Shown: positions 52,216 through 61,547, counted from the stretch's first letter. The stretch: 64,000 nucleotides of DNA from Rhodanobacter sp. Root480 (GCF_001426645.1 NZ_LMEX01000002.1:1136322-1200321), one strand, 5' to 3'. Notes: generated from the letters alone by a model not told the origin. Made by a program: numbers and translations.

Positions 52216-53499
52216 TTAAACCGCGTCCAGCGCCTGCGCCAGATCCTCGATCAGGTCATCGATGTGCTCGATGCCCACGGACAAGCGGATCATATCCTCA
52301 CTGACACCCGCCTTGGCCAGCTCCGTCGCATCCAGCTGGCGATGGGTAGTGGAGGCGGGGTGGGTGGCCAGCGATTTGGCGTCGCCGATGTTGACCAGCC
52401 GCGTGAACAGCTTCAGCGCATCGAGCGCTCGTGCACCGGCGGCGCGCGGATCGGCATCGTTGCCCTTGACCCCGAACGACAGGATGCCCGACGCCTTGCC
52501 GCCCATGTACTTCTGCGCCAGCGCATGGTCGGGGTGATCGGGCAGGCCGGCGTAGCGCACCCACGACACCTTCGGGTGCTTCTGCAGGTACTGGGCGATC
52601 GCCAGCGCGTTGTCGCAGGTGCGATCCATGCGCAGGCCCAGCGTGGCCACGCCCTGCAGGATCAGGAACGCGTTCATCGGCGAGATGGCGGCGCCGGTGT
52701 TGCGCAGCGGCACCACGCGGGCGCGGCCGATGTAGGCGGCCGGCCCCAGCGCCTCGGTGTAGACCACGCCGTGATACGACACGTCCGGCTCGTTGAGGCG
52801 GCGGAAGCGCTCCTTGTGCTCGGCCCACGGAAACTTGCCGCTGTCCACGATGGCGCCGCCGATGCTGTTGCCGTGGCCGGCGATGTACTTGGTCAGCGCG
52901 TGCACCACGATGTCGGCGCCGTGCTCGATCGGGCGGCACAGGTAGGGGCTGGGCACGGTGTTGTCCACGATCAGCGGAATGCCGTGCGCATGCGCGACTT
53001 CGGCCAGCGCGGCGATGTCGGTGACGTTGCCCAGCGGGTTGCCGATCGATTCGCAGAAGATCGCCTTGGTGCGCGAGTCGATCAGCGCGGCGAAGCTCTC
53101 CGGCTTGCCCGCTTCGGCAAAGCGCACCTCCAGCCCCTGCTGCGGAAAGGTATGCGCGAACAGGTTGTAGCTGCCGCCATAGATGGTGGCGGTGGAGACG
53201 ATGTTGTCGCCGGCCTCGGCGATGGTCTGGATCGCATAGCTCACCGCGGCCATGCCCGAGGCCAGCGCCAGCGCGGCAATGCCGCCCTCCAGCGCGGCCA
53301 CGCGCTGCTCCAGCACATCCTGGGTGGGGTTCATGATGCGGGTGTAGATATTGCCCGGCACCTTCAGGTCGAACAGGTCGGCGCCGTGCTGCGCGTTGTC
53401 GAACGCGTAGGCCACGGTCTGGTAGATCGGCACGGCCGAGGAACGCGTGGTGGGGTCCGGGGAGTACCCGGCGTGGACGGCGAGTGTCTCGATCTTCAT
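52216..53499 (-). CDS. metY: O-acetylhomoserine sulfhydrylase / aminocarboxypropyltransferase
   Basis: MetY uses pyridoxal phosphate to convert O-acetylhomoserine and sulfide to homocysteine. The 427-residue protein has the Cys/Met-metabolism fold with IYTRIMNPTQDVLEQRVAAL, cofactor contacts at YGGSYNLFAHTF and VDNTVPSPYLCRP, and the Schiff-base Lys in VVHALTKYIAGHGNS. Length and motifs fit MetY rather than MetB or MetZ. It is convergent with YheT and behind its own upstream region of 123 bases. Confidence 0.93.
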   Translation of the reverse strand: MKIETLAVHAGYSPDPTTRSSAVPIYQTVAYAFDNAQHGADLFDLKVPGNIYTRIMNPTQDVLEQRVAALEGGIAALALASGMAAVSYAIQTIAEAGDNIVSTATIYGGSYNLFAHTFPQQGLEVRFAEAGKPESFAALIDSRTKAIFCESIGNPLGNVTDIAALAEVAHAHGIPLIVDNTVPSPYLCRPIEHGADIVVHALTKYIAGHGNSIGGAIVDSGKFPWAEHKERFRRLNEPDVSYHGVVYTEALGPAAYIGRARVVPLRNTGAAISPMNAFLILQGVATLGLRMDRTCDNALAIAQYLQKHPKVSWVRYAGLPDHPDHALAQKYMGGKASGILSFGVKGNDADPRAAGARALDALKLFTRLVNIGDAKSLATHPASTTHRQLDATELAKAGVSEDMIRLSVGIEHIDDLIEDLAQALDAV

Positions 53500-53622
53500 G
53501 GCGGCGCTCCGTGGTCGATATCCGAGAGGTCATCATGCGCATCCGCGGGATGGGCGCATTCCTCCCTAGCCTACAGGCACGGCGACGCGTTTTGGCCGTC
53601 TGGATGGCTGCGCCACGATGCC

Positions 53623-53847
53623 TCAGCGCCGTGGCGGCGCCTGCCGCAACGGATCGAGGAGGCCGGACAGGCCGTTGTGATCGATTTCCAGCGCCAGCGC
53701 CAGCAGGCGCCCCAGTTGCCCGGGCGGGAAACCCTTGCGCGCAAACCAGGCCAGGTACGCGCCCGGCAGGTCGGCGAGCAGGCGGCCCTGGTATTTGCCA
53801 TACGGCATGCGCGTGGTCACCAGCCGCTGCAGGTCTTCGGCGTCCAT
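53623..53847 (-). CDS. DUF3820-family small protein
   Basis: This 74-residue protein (MDAEDLQRLVTTRMPYGKYQ, then LPGAYLAWFARKGFPPGQLG) matches the short DUF3820 family, sometimes labelled putative quorum-sensing-regulated virulence factor; the function is not established. The ATG at 53847 is the first start that gives the conserved N-terminus; the longer frame upstream runs through a repeat. It is 123 bases from metY, and the two are in the same orientation. Confidence 0.85.
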   Translation of the reverse strand: MDAEDLQRLVTTRMPYGKYQGRLLADLPGAYLAWFARKGFPPGQLGRLLALALEIDHNGLSGLLDPLRQAPPRR

Positions 53848-53918
53848 GGTTCGTCGTCGTGATGGCCAGGCGACATGGTAAAGGCTGCGGCCGCCGGCGG
53901 TTGCGGTATAGGCTTGGG

Positions 53919-54017
53919 GCAGGGAATGGGGAATAGGGAATGGGGAATCGGAAGAGCCAGCGTGCGGCAGGCATGGGCTTTTACCTAGTCTCCATTCCCT
54001 ATTCCCCGTTCCCGCAA
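53919..54017. repeat. Paired G-rich inverted repeat element, copy 3
   Basis: The left arm (about 53919-53951) has four GGGAATR-type units and then CGGAAGAGC; the right arm (about 53990-54017) has ATTCCCT/ATTCCCC units. The interior is 38 bases. It lies between the DUF3820 and PEBP genes, just 16 bases from the PEBP start, so it may carry or block that gene's promoter. Confidence 0.85.
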
Positions 54018-54033
54018 CCGCAGGAGACCCCCG

Positions 54034-54657
54034 ATGCAACTGCGCAGCGACAGTTTCGAAAACGGCCAGCCCATTCCGGCGGCATTCGCGTTCGGCAAGC
54101 GCGCCGATCCGATCGCATTGTCCGACAACCGCAACCCGCATCTGGCGTGGAAGGATGCGCCGGCCGGCACCCGCTCATTCGTGCTCACCGTGATCGACCC
54201 GGACGTGCCCAGCCGCGGCGACGACGTCAACCAGCCCGGTCGCAGCGTGCCGGCCGACCTGCGCCGGGTGGAGTTCGTGCACTGGCTGATGGCCGACATT
54301 CCGCCCGAATACACCGAGCTGGCGGCGGGTGCGTGCAGCGACGGCGTGGTGGCGCACGGCAAGCACGAGCCGTTCGGGCCACCGCGCAGCGTGCAGGGCA
54401 TGAACGACTTCACCGGCTTCTTCGCCGGCGACGCCGACATGGTGGGCGAGTACCTGGGCTACGACGGCCCCTGTCCGCCGTGGAACGACGAACTGGTGCA
54501 TCACTACCACTTCCGCGTATCCGCACTGGACGTGGCCACGCTGGGGTTGGCCCGCGGTTTCACGCTGACGCAGTTGCGCGAGGCGATGGACGGCCATGTG
54601 CTGGCCAGCGCGGAATGGGTGGGCACGTACAGCCTCAACCCAGCGCACCAGGGTTGA
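54034..54657 (+). CDS. YbhB/YbcL-type phosphatidylethanolamine-binding protein (PEBP)
   Basis: This 207-residue PEBP-like protein has the family core LTVIDPDVPSR, VHWLMADIPP and GPCPPWNDELVHHYHFRVSA. It has no signal peptide, so it is probably cytosolic. The family binds small anionic ligands; bacterial members have no firm function. Start MQLRSDSFENGQPIPAAFAF follows a GGAGA site that lies at the very edge of an inverted repeat. Confidence 0.88.
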   Translation: MQLRSDSFENGQPIPAAFAFGKRADPIALSDNRNPHLAWKDAPAGTRSFVLTVIDPDVPSRGDDVNQPGRSVPADLRRVEFVHWLMADIPPEYTELAAGACSDGVVAHGKHEPFGPPRSVQGMNDFTGFFAGDADMVGEYLGYDGPCPPWNDELVHHYHFRVSALDVATLGLARGFTLTQLREAMDGHVLASAEWVGTYSLNPAHQG

Positions 54658-54804
54658 CGAGCCGGCGATTGCAGAGCGCCGGCTGAACGTCGCCGCCGCG
54701 TGCAGGCCGGCATCGCCAACCTTCACGCGCGCATGGCATCGGGCTGGGGATGATGCGGGCATGCGGCATATGTCCGCAGCCCCCCACTCCACGAGGACAT
54801 GTCC

Positions 54805-54960
54805 ATGCTTCACTACGCGCTGGTTTTTCTGGTTATCGCCATCATTGCCGCCGTATTCGGTTTCGGCGGTATCGCGGGCACCGCCGCCGGTATCGCGAAA
54901 ATCCTGTTTGTCATCTTCCTGATCCTGGCGATCATTGCGTTCTTCCGCCGCGCCAGGTAA
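54805..54960 (+). CDS. DUF1328 small membrane protein (YtjA-like)
   Basis: This 51-residue, two-helix protein ([39 protein letters not shown], ending FFRRAR) has the DUF1328 pattern. The ATG at 54805 is preferred to one 6 bases upstream because of GAGGA spacing. It is first of a series of envelope-associated small genes (DUF1328, DUF883, YqjE-like, unknown, AI-2E) that run the same way. Confidence 0.87.
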   Translation: MLHYALVFLVIAIIAAVFGFGGIAGTAAGIAKILFVIFLILAIIAFFRRAR

Positions 54961-55005
54961 CGGGCGTAGCCCGTCCATCCACCCACGTATTTTCCGGAGC
55001 AAGCA

Positions 55006-55371
55006 ATGAGCAACCAGGTACCCGACCATTCCGCACCGCTGAGCGGCAACCGGATCGACGAGAAGGCCGAGCGCGTGAAGCAGGCCACATCCAGTGCCGT
55101 CGCCAGCACCAAGGAGGCGGTGGATCGCGCCGCCGACCATGTCGAGGACAGCCTCCACCGCGCCACCGACAAGACGGCCGAAGCGGCCAATCGCGCCGCC
55201 GACACCGCCGCCGACGTGGCCGAGCGCGGCCGCGAAGTCTGTGACCGCACGATGGACACCGCGGACGCATGGCTGGAGCAGGCACGGCTCTATGTGCGCG
55301 AGAAACCGGTGCAATCGGTGGCCATGGCATTGGGGGCGGGCTGGCTGCTTGGCCGTATCCTGCGGCGCTGA
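55006..55371 (+). CDS. DUF883 (ElaB/YqjD)-family membrane-anchored protein
   Basis: This 121-residue protein has long amphipathic helices rich in Ala (TKEAVDRAADHVEDSLHRAT) and a C-terminal membrane helix ending GWLLGRILRR. It fits YqjD/ElaB, inner-membrane-anchored proteins that associate with ribosomes in stationary phase. The ATG follows GGAGCAAGCA. It is 20 bases before a YqjE-like gene, the same order as yqjD-yqjE in Escherichia coli. Confidence 0.86.
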   Translation: MSNQVPDHSAPLSGNRIDEKAERVKQATSSAVASTKEAVDRAADHVEDSLHRATDKTAEAANRAADTAADVAERGREVCDRTMDTADAWLEQARLYVREKPVQSVAMALGAGWLLGRILRR

Positions 55372-55391
55372 TCGGCGCCAGGGGATATTCC

Positions 55392-55934
55392 ATGCAAGAA
55401 CCAAGGAGCGACCGGGGCGATACTCCCGGTGAATCTGCAACGGCGCCGGAATCAAGGGCGCCGTTGCCGTCTGGATTGCTCGCCGAAATCGCCCAGCTCG
55501 GGCGGGCGCTGGGCCATTTGTTCGGCGCGCAATGGGACCTGTTGGCGGCTGAGCTTGGCCTGGCCCGCAGCGCCGTCTCGTGGCTGTTGCTGGCCGGGCT
55601 GGTCGCCACCGCGGCCGGGGTGGCGTTGGCGCTGACCTTGATGGCCTTGCTGGGGTTGGCGCTGGCGCAGTGGTTCGGCTCGTGGCTGTGGGCGCTGACG
55701 ACGCTTTGCGTGTTGCAGATCCTGCTGCTGGCTGGCGCGGTGTGGTTGTTCCGTCGCTGCATGCACTGGATGACCTTGCCCGCCACGCGCGACGAATGGG
55801 GTGCGATGATGCGCGATACCCTGCACGAGGCACGGCAGGGCGACGCGGCCACTACCGCGCCGACGGGGGAGGCGTCATCGACAGCATCATCGGACACGCC
55901 GTTGCAGCCGCAGGACCGGGGGGATCGAACATGA
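55392..55934 (+). CDS. YqjE-like phage-holin-superfamily membrane protein
   Basis: This 180-residue protein has two transmembrane helices (about 64-90 and 95-120) preceded by an amphipathic helix (LLAEIAQLGRALGHLFGAQW), the holin superfamily III / YqjE arrangement. It is not evidence of a prophage: the family is chromosomal. The C-terminal tail is Ala/Thr-rich. Its stop overlaps the next start by four bases. Confidence 0.82.
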   Translation: MQEPRSDRGDTPGESATAPESRAPLPSGLLAEIAQLGRALGHLFGAQWDLLAAELGLARSAVSWLLLAGLVATAAGVALALTLMALLGLALAQWFGSWLWALTTLCVLQILLLAGAVWLFRRCMHWMTLPATRDEWGAMMRDTLHEARQGDAATTAPTGEASSTASSDTPLQPQDRGDRT

Positions 55935-56272
55935 GCATGGTGTCGAAACTGGCCAGGGTGAAACTGGCGAAGGCACGCGTGGGGCTGGCGCGCCACCGCG
56001 TCGGCTTGCCCGCGACCGCGCTGCTGGCGCGCGGCCGCGCCCATCCGCTGAGCACGGTAGGCATCTCGGCGGCGACCGGTTTCGCGCTGGGCCGGCTCAA
56101 CGTGCATCCGCTGCGGCTGCCGGGTCTGGGTGCGCTGCTGGGCGGCGGGCTGTCCGAACTGGTGACGATCGGCTCGCGCATGATTGCCGAGCTGGGCGTG
56201 GCCGGCCTGGGTGCGGCCGCCGCCGCCGAGGCCGACCGCGTCGATGCCGAGCCGCACGCCGACCAGCCATGA
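55931..56272 (+). CDS. Unknown small basic membrane-associated protein (YqjK position)
   Basis: This 113-residue protein begins with a strongly basic helix (MSMVSKLARVKLAKARVGLA) and then has hydrophobic Gly/Ala stretches (LGALLGGGLSELVTIG, MIAELGVAGLGAAAAA). No family is recognised. It overlaps both neighbours by four bases (ATGA), so it is translated with them. In position it corresponds to yqjK after yqjD-yqjE. Confidence 0.75.
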   Translation: MSMVSKLARVKLAKARVGLARHRVGLPATALLARGRAHPLSTVGISAATGFALGRLNVHPLRLPGLGALLGGGLSELVTIGSRMIAELGVAGLGAAAAAEADRVDAEPHADQP

Positions 56273-57453
56273 GCGAGATCGACCCGCTGCCATCCGCTCC
56301 GGCCATGCTGCCGGAACCCGCCACCGAACCTGCCATCAGCATGGATGCCGAGCTGCCGCCCGAGGTGCCCTTGCGCCGGGCCATGCCGGGCACGCGTTAC
56401 GTGCGCGGCATGCGTCGCCACCTGCGCGCGCTGCGAGTGGTGATGAACGCGCTGTTGCTGCTGGCGTTGCTGTACACCATCACCATCACCCGCGCGCTGC
56501 TGATACCGCTGGTGCTGGCCGCCTTCATCGGCCTGGCGCTGAACCCCATCGTGGCGGCCGGCGCCCGCGTGCGCCTGCCGCGCTGGCTCACCGCCAGCGT
56601 GCTGGTGATCAGCCTGATGGTGGGCATCGGCACTGGCGTAGGGCAGTTGGCGCAGCCGGCGGTGGGCTGGTTCCAGGGTGCGCCCGCGGCCATCCGTCAT
56701 TTCGTACCCAAGCTCAAGGGCCTCACCCAGCCACTGGAGGCCGCCAACCGCGCCACCCAGACCCTCGTGGCCGGGCACCCCGTGCGCAGTTCGTCGAGCC
56801 AGCCATCACCGGTATCGTTCAGCACCTGGGACGTGGTTTCCACCGCGCCCAAAGTGCTGGCCGCCGTGCTGAGCGTGGTGTTGCTGGTGTTCTTTTTCCT
56901 GATCTACGGCGACTCCATGCTGCGAAGACTGGTGGAGATCACCCCCGGCTTCACCTACAAGCGCCACGCCGTGACCATTGTGCGCAGCATCCAGACCGAG
57001 ATATCGCGCTACCTGCTCACCGCGCTGTCGATCAACGCGGGGTTGGGCGCGGTCACCGCCTGCATGCTGTGGCTTTACGGCGTACCCGACCCGCTGCTGT
57101 GGGGCGCGGTGGCGATGTTCGCCAATTTCATCCCGTACGTGGGCGCCATCGTCACCACCATCGTGCTGTCCATCGTGTGCATGCTGTATGCGAACGACGC
57201 CAGCTTCGACGTGTTCCTGCCGGTGCTGACCTTCGCCGGCATCACCGCGATCGAAGGCAACCTGATCACCCCGTTCATCCAGGGCCGCAGCATGCGGCTG
57301 AGCCCCATCGCGATCCTGCTGTGGCTGCTGATCTGGGGCTGGCTATGGGGTATCCCCGGCGCCCTGCTGGCAGTGCCGATACTCACCTGCACCAAGCTCA
57401 TCACCGAACGCGTGCACGGCTGGGAGTGGTTCGCGCATATCGTGCAGCGTTAG
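56269..57453 (+). CDS. AI-2E-family transporter
   Basis: This 394-residue polytopic membrane protein has the AI-2E (TqsA/PerM-like) layout: two pairs of helices, an extracytoplasmic loop (about 110-190), then a five-helix block with VPDPLLWGAVAMFANFIPYV and EGNLITPFIQGRSMRLSPIA. Family members export autoinducer-2 or exchange small ions; substrate assignment here would be a guess. It is last in the overlapping gene series. A REP-like repeat follows the stop. Confidence 0.88.
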   Translation: MSEIDPLPSAPAMLPEPATEPAISMDAELPPEVPLRRAMPGTRYVRGMRRHLRALRVVMNALLLLALLYTITITRALLIPLVLAAFIGLALNPIVAAGARVRLPRWLTASVLVISLMVGIGTGVGQLAQPAVGWFQGAPAAIRHFVPKLKGLTQPLEAANRATQTLVAGHPVRSSSSQPSPVSFSTWDVVSTAPKVLAAVLSVVLLVFFFLIYGDSMLRRLVEITPGFTYKRHAVTIVRSIQTEISRYLLTALSINAGLGAVTACMLWLYGVPDPLLWGAVAMFANFIPYVGAIVTTIVLSIVCMLYANDASFDVFLPVLTFAGITAIEGNLITPFIQGRSMRLSPIAILLWLLIWGWLWGIPGALLAVPILTCTKLITERVHGWEWFAHIVQR

Positions 57454-57471
57454 CCCCGGGGCACCTGTCCC

Positions 57472-57533
57472 TGTGGGAGCGACTTCAGTCGCGATGCTCT
57501 CGCGTGTTCTCGCCAGGCTTCCAAAGCGAGAGC
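57472..57533. repeat. REP-like element after the AI-2E gene
   Basis: TGTGGGAGCGACTTCAGTCG (from 57472) continues to CGCGATGC, the same unit as at 50094. An additional inverted pair GCTCTCGC (57496-57503) / GCGAGAGC (57526-57533) ends at the base next to the convergent reductase gene stop. It probably serves as a bidirectional transcript end. Confidence 0.75.
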
Positions 57534-58502
57534 CTACGGTTCCCCATAGCTACGCAGGCCATCGGCCCGCGACGTCCTTCCGACATAGCCCAGTTCCCGA
57601 CGGGCAGCGGTGTCATCGATGGTGAACGCGCGTCCGATCATGCGGATCATCGAACGCGAAATCGGCGGATCGCCATCCTTCCGCGCCACGGCCCAGATGG
57701 CATCAAGCAGCCGGCCCAAGGTTGAAGCGAGCCAGTAGGGCATGGAACGCAGCTTGTCGATCGACAACCCCTGCAAACTTGCGAGGGATGCGACGAACGC
57801 GCGGAAGGTTTGCCCCTCCTGATCCTTGATGAAGAAGGCACGTCCACCTTCACCCCGTTCCAGCGCGCACCGTATCGCTTCGACCACGTTGTCCACGTGG
57901 CAGGTCGAGAACGCATAGTCGCCGCGGCCGATAAAGGCGAATCGCCCTGAGCCGATGGCGTCGGGTAGCGCGCTGCTGAACGGATCGCCCGGCCCCCAGA
58001 TCGCCGGTGGGCGTAGCGCGATGGTGCGAAACCCGGGATGGTTGGCGGCCAGAACCAACCGCTCGGCCCGTGCCTTGCTCGCCAGGTAGGCGGAGAAGTG
58101 GTTGGGAAAAGTCGGCGCGCTTTCATCGGCGTTGCGGATGGGCGTGCCGCCGTCATCCATGATGATCCCTGCCGCACTGATGTAGACGAAGGTCTTCGCG
58201 CCTGCGGACCGGGCGGCCTTCAGCAACGCTGCGGTGCCATCGGTGTTGGTGCGGAAGAAAGGCTTGCGGGGGCCGGAAAAGCGGAACATGGCCGCCGCAT
58301 GCACAACCGCATCGATTGCAGGCAGCACCAGCGGCGCGCCGCTTTCCAGATCCGCGTCAACCGGCGTCGACCCCATCGCCTGCAGCCCGGCGTGCGATGA
58401 CGTGGAGCGGGTGAGGGCGAAAACCTGGTGGCCGTCGTCCACGAGCCTGGGGATCAGGCGACCACCGAGCAGGCCGGTGCCGCCCGTGACGAGAATTCTC
58501 AT
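57534..58502 (-). CDS. NAD(P)-dependent epimerase/reductase (extended SDR)
   Basis: This 322-residue extended short-chain dehydrogenase has the cofactor motif TGGTGLLGGRL at the N-terminus, the VVHAAA segment, and the catalytic YxxxK in AYLASKARAE. It resembles 3-beta-hydroxysteroid dehydrogenase/isomerase-like enzymes. Substrate unknown. Its start overlaps the stop of the upstream TetR gene by four bases, so it is part of the TetR-controlled operon. Confidence 0.87.
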   Translation of the reverse strand: MRILVTGGTGLLGGRLIPRLVDDGHQVFALTRSTSSHAGLQAMGSTPVDADLESGAPLVLPAIDAVVHAAAMFRFSGPRKPFFRTNTDGTAALLKAARSAGAKTFVYISAAGIIMDDGGTPIRNADESAPTFPNHFSAYLASKARAERLVLAANHPGFRTIALRPPAIWGPGDPFSSALPDAIGSGRFAFIGRGDYAFSTCHVDNVVEAIRCALERGEGGRAFFIKDQEGQTFRAFVASLASLQGLSIDKLRSMPYWLASTLGRLLDAIWAVARKDGDPPISRSMIRMIGRAFTIDDTAARRELGYVGRTSRADGLRSYGEP

Positions 58503-59074
58503 CGTGATCGGCCTTTCGTTGTGGGTTTCAGGATGGACCGCAGAGCGTCCTCACGGATTTGCTCCAACACCACCGAAGTGGGTGGCGCGCCCTTCCGCAG
58601 CCGGGCGGTGACGTGAAGCAGGGAGGCGGCGTTCGCCGAGGCCCACATGAGGTCGGCCGCCGCCGCGACCGTCGGACGGAGCCGCCCCTTGGCGGCAATG
58701 GCGCCGATGCGTGCGATCAGCAGCGCAAAAGCCTGCTCGGCGGCAGGGATGTCAGCGCCGTCGAGAACGCGGCTCATCATCGCCGCGTAGAGCCGGGGCC
58801 GCGCCGCGGCGAAGCGCACGTAATCGTTCCAGCCCTCGCGCAGCACCACCACCGGATCGGCTGATTGAACGACGGACTTTTTGCTTTCGAGGAACTGCCC
58901 GAAGGCTTCCGCCATCGCCGCGCTCAACAGCCCATCGGCGCTGCCGTAATGGTGGTAAAGCGTCGGTGCCGTCACGTTGGCGATCGCACAAACCTTGCGC
59001 GTCGAGAACTGTGCCTCGCCTTCTTCCTCCAGCACCTTCAGGGCGGCGTTGAGCAGGATGTCGCGTGTATCCAT
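58499..59074 (-). CDS. TetR-family transcriptional regulator
   Basis: This 191-residue regulator has the N-terminal TetR helix-turn-helix (FSTRKVCAIANVTAPTLYHH) and a helical ligand-binding domain. It probably represses its own operon, which includes the overlapping reductase gene. Two palindromes of core TATAGCGNCGCTATA lie directly upstream. There is no ribosome-binding site before the ATG (59074), and the promoter's -10 box is 6 bases away, so a leaderless mRNA is predicted. Confidence 0.9.
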   Translation of the reverse strand: MDTRDILLNAALKVLEEEGEAQFSTRKVCAIANVTAPTLYHHYGSADGLLSAAMAEAFGQFLESKKSVVQSADPVVVLREGWNDYVRFAAARPRLYAAMMSRVLDGADIPAAEQAFALLIARIGAIAAKGRLRPTVAAAADLMWASANAASLLHVTARLRKGAPPTSVVLEQIREDALRSILKPTTKGRSR

Positions 59075-59080
59075 GGGACC

Positions 59081-59123
59081 AATATAGCGTCGCTATATTG
59101 GTATGTCTATAGCGACGCTATAT
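59081..59123 (-). promoter_or_regulatory. Leaderless-type promoter with two TetR operators
   Basis: Minus strand: -35 TAGACA (59104-59109), 17-base spacer, -10 TATATT (59081-59086), then 6 bases to the ATG. Operator 1, AATATAGCG-T-CGCTATATT (59081-59099), covers the -10; operator 2, TATAGCG-A-CGCTATA (59108-59122), covers the edge of the -35 and upstream. Centres are 25 bases apart. Confidence 0.72.
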
Positions 59124-59189
59124 AGGTTGCCGTAATGCTGGCGGTCGACGTGGGCAGGGGTTGTTGTGACGCAGTGAGTCGCAGCCCGA

Positions 59190-59935
<746 letters not shown>

Positions 59936-59939
<4 letters not shown>

Positions 59940-61378
59940 GGCGCGGCGTCGACCTTGGCCACGGCGCTGCAGTGTTCATCACCGCAGGCCTGCCAGCCGC
60001 CGCCGAGCGATTTGTACAGGGCGACGGCGCGCGTGTTGATCGCCGCCTCGGCCTGCGCCAGATCGTCCTCGGCGGCCAGTTGGGTGCGCTCGGCGTCGAG
60101 CAGTTCGAGGAAGCCGGTGGCGCCTTCCTGATAGCGGATGCGGGCGAGGTCGGCCGCACGCTTGCTCTGCGTGGCCTGTTCGATCAGGTGATCGACGCGC
60201 ACGCGCTGCTGGTTGAAGCCGGTGACTGCGTTGTCGATGTCCTCGATCGCCTCCAGCACGGTGCGCTGGTAATTCGCCTGCGCTGCATCGGCACGCGCCT
60301 CGCTGACGTGCAGGTTCGCACGCACGCGCTGCACGTTGAGGCCGGCCCAGCTGATGCTGGGCGCCAGCGACCACGCCCGCGTCGACGGGCTGCCAAAGTC
60401 ATTGCTGCGCCCGGACAGGAAGCCCAGGAAACCGCCCAGCGAGATGTGCGGGAAGAAATCCGCCTTGGCCACGCCGATGCGTGCGTTGGCGGCGGCGTAC
60501 TCGCGTTCGGCCATCTGGACGTCCGGACGGCGCGACAGCACGTCGCCGGCGTCGCCGATCGGCAAGGTGGTGGCGATCGGGGTGAAACTCTTCGGCGACA
60601 CGTCGATGTCGAGCTCTCCCGGCCGCTCGCCCAGCAGCACGGCGAGGCGGTACTCGCTGGCGCTGGCCTGGGTTTGCAGCAGCGGCAGTTGCGCCTGCAC
60701 TGCACTGAGGCGGGCCTTGGCGCTGGCCACGTCCTGCTCGGCGCCGGTGCCGACCTGCTGGCGTACCTCGGTCAGGTGCACGGTCTGGCGCTGGTTTTCG
60801 ATGTCGCGTTTGGCGATGTCGAGCCGCAGCTGGGTGCCGCGCAATTCGAAATAATTGCGCGCCACCTCGGCCAGCAGGCTGACCTGCACGTCGTGCAATG
60901 CCGCCTCGCTGGCGCCCAGATCGGCGCCGGCCGCTTCCACCGAACGACGCACGCCGCCGAACACGTCCAGCTCCCACGAAGCATCGAAGCCGGCCTGGTA
61001 GGTGGTCGTGGTGAGCCGCTGGTCGCTGAAGCCTGGTTGCTGGCCGCGGCTGCGGGTGTAATCCACACCGGTGTTGATGGTGGGCAGGCGATCGGACTTG
61101 GCACCGCTGAGCAACGCGCGCGATTCATGCAGACGCGCCACGGCGATACGCAGGTCGAGGTTGTTCGCCGCGGCGCGCTGGATCAACGCATCCAGCGTCG
61201 GATCGTTGAACTGCTTCCACCACGCGGCCTGGAACTGCGCGTTGCTTTCCTGCGCGGCGTCGAGGCCCTGCAGCTGCGGTGCGGCGATTTTCTCGGCGTG
61301 ATAGTCGGGGCCGATGCTGGCGCAACCGGCCAGGATCATGGCCGCGCTGAGCGCGGCGATTTTCAGTAGCGGTTTCAT
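59936..61378 (-). CDS. RND efflux outer-membrane channel lipoprotein (NodT/OprM family)
   Basis: This 480-residue outer-membrane factor has a lipoprotein signal with lipobox LAGC (Cys19), two repeats of the efflux channel domain (DLRIAVARLHESRALLSGAK; RRPDVQMAEREYAAANARIG), and the long coiled-coil barrels typical of TolC-like trimers. It pairs with the RND permease upstream. The adaptor gene is presumed to lie beyond the window edge. Confidence 0.92.
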
Positions 61379-61379
61379 C

Positions 61380-61547
61380 TCAATGGTTCTCCATCCCGGC
61401 AGCGTGGGCGCGCGACTCGCGGCGCCCCGCCAGGGCGTGAATGACGTTGTAGACCAGGGGTGTGTAGATCAGCCCCGCCAGGGTCACGCCGAGCATGTCC
61501 GAGGCCACGGCGACACCGACGCCGGCGATCCTGCGTACGGTTTTCAT
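61380..61547 (-). CDS. 55-codon ORF paralogous to the RND permease C-terminus
   Basis: The 55-residue product ends with the same order of motifs as the adjacent permease: DMLGVTLAGLIYTPLVYNVI against GMLGVTIFGLIYTPLFYVVI, then HALAGRRESRAHA against RALVERREARAAE, and both end ENH. Its ATG (61547) overlaps the permease stop as TGATG, so translation is coupled. The frame is intact. It is either a maintained extra last-helix peptide or the remnant of a second permease gene. No known gene of this kind can be cited. Confidence 0.7.
   Translation of the reverse strand: MKTVRRIAGVGVAVASDMLGVTLAGLIYTPLVYNVIHALAGRRESRAHAAGMENH

Noticed and set aside
55392-55934. Prophage holin
   Set aside because: The holin-superfamily protein is a chromosomal YqjE-type gene beside a YqjD-like gene; there are no phage structural, integrase or lysis genes.
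57889-57904. parS-like TCCACGTGG core inside the SDR gene
   Set aside because: The central 9 bases fit but the outer positions do not (about 11 of 16), and it is far from the origin.
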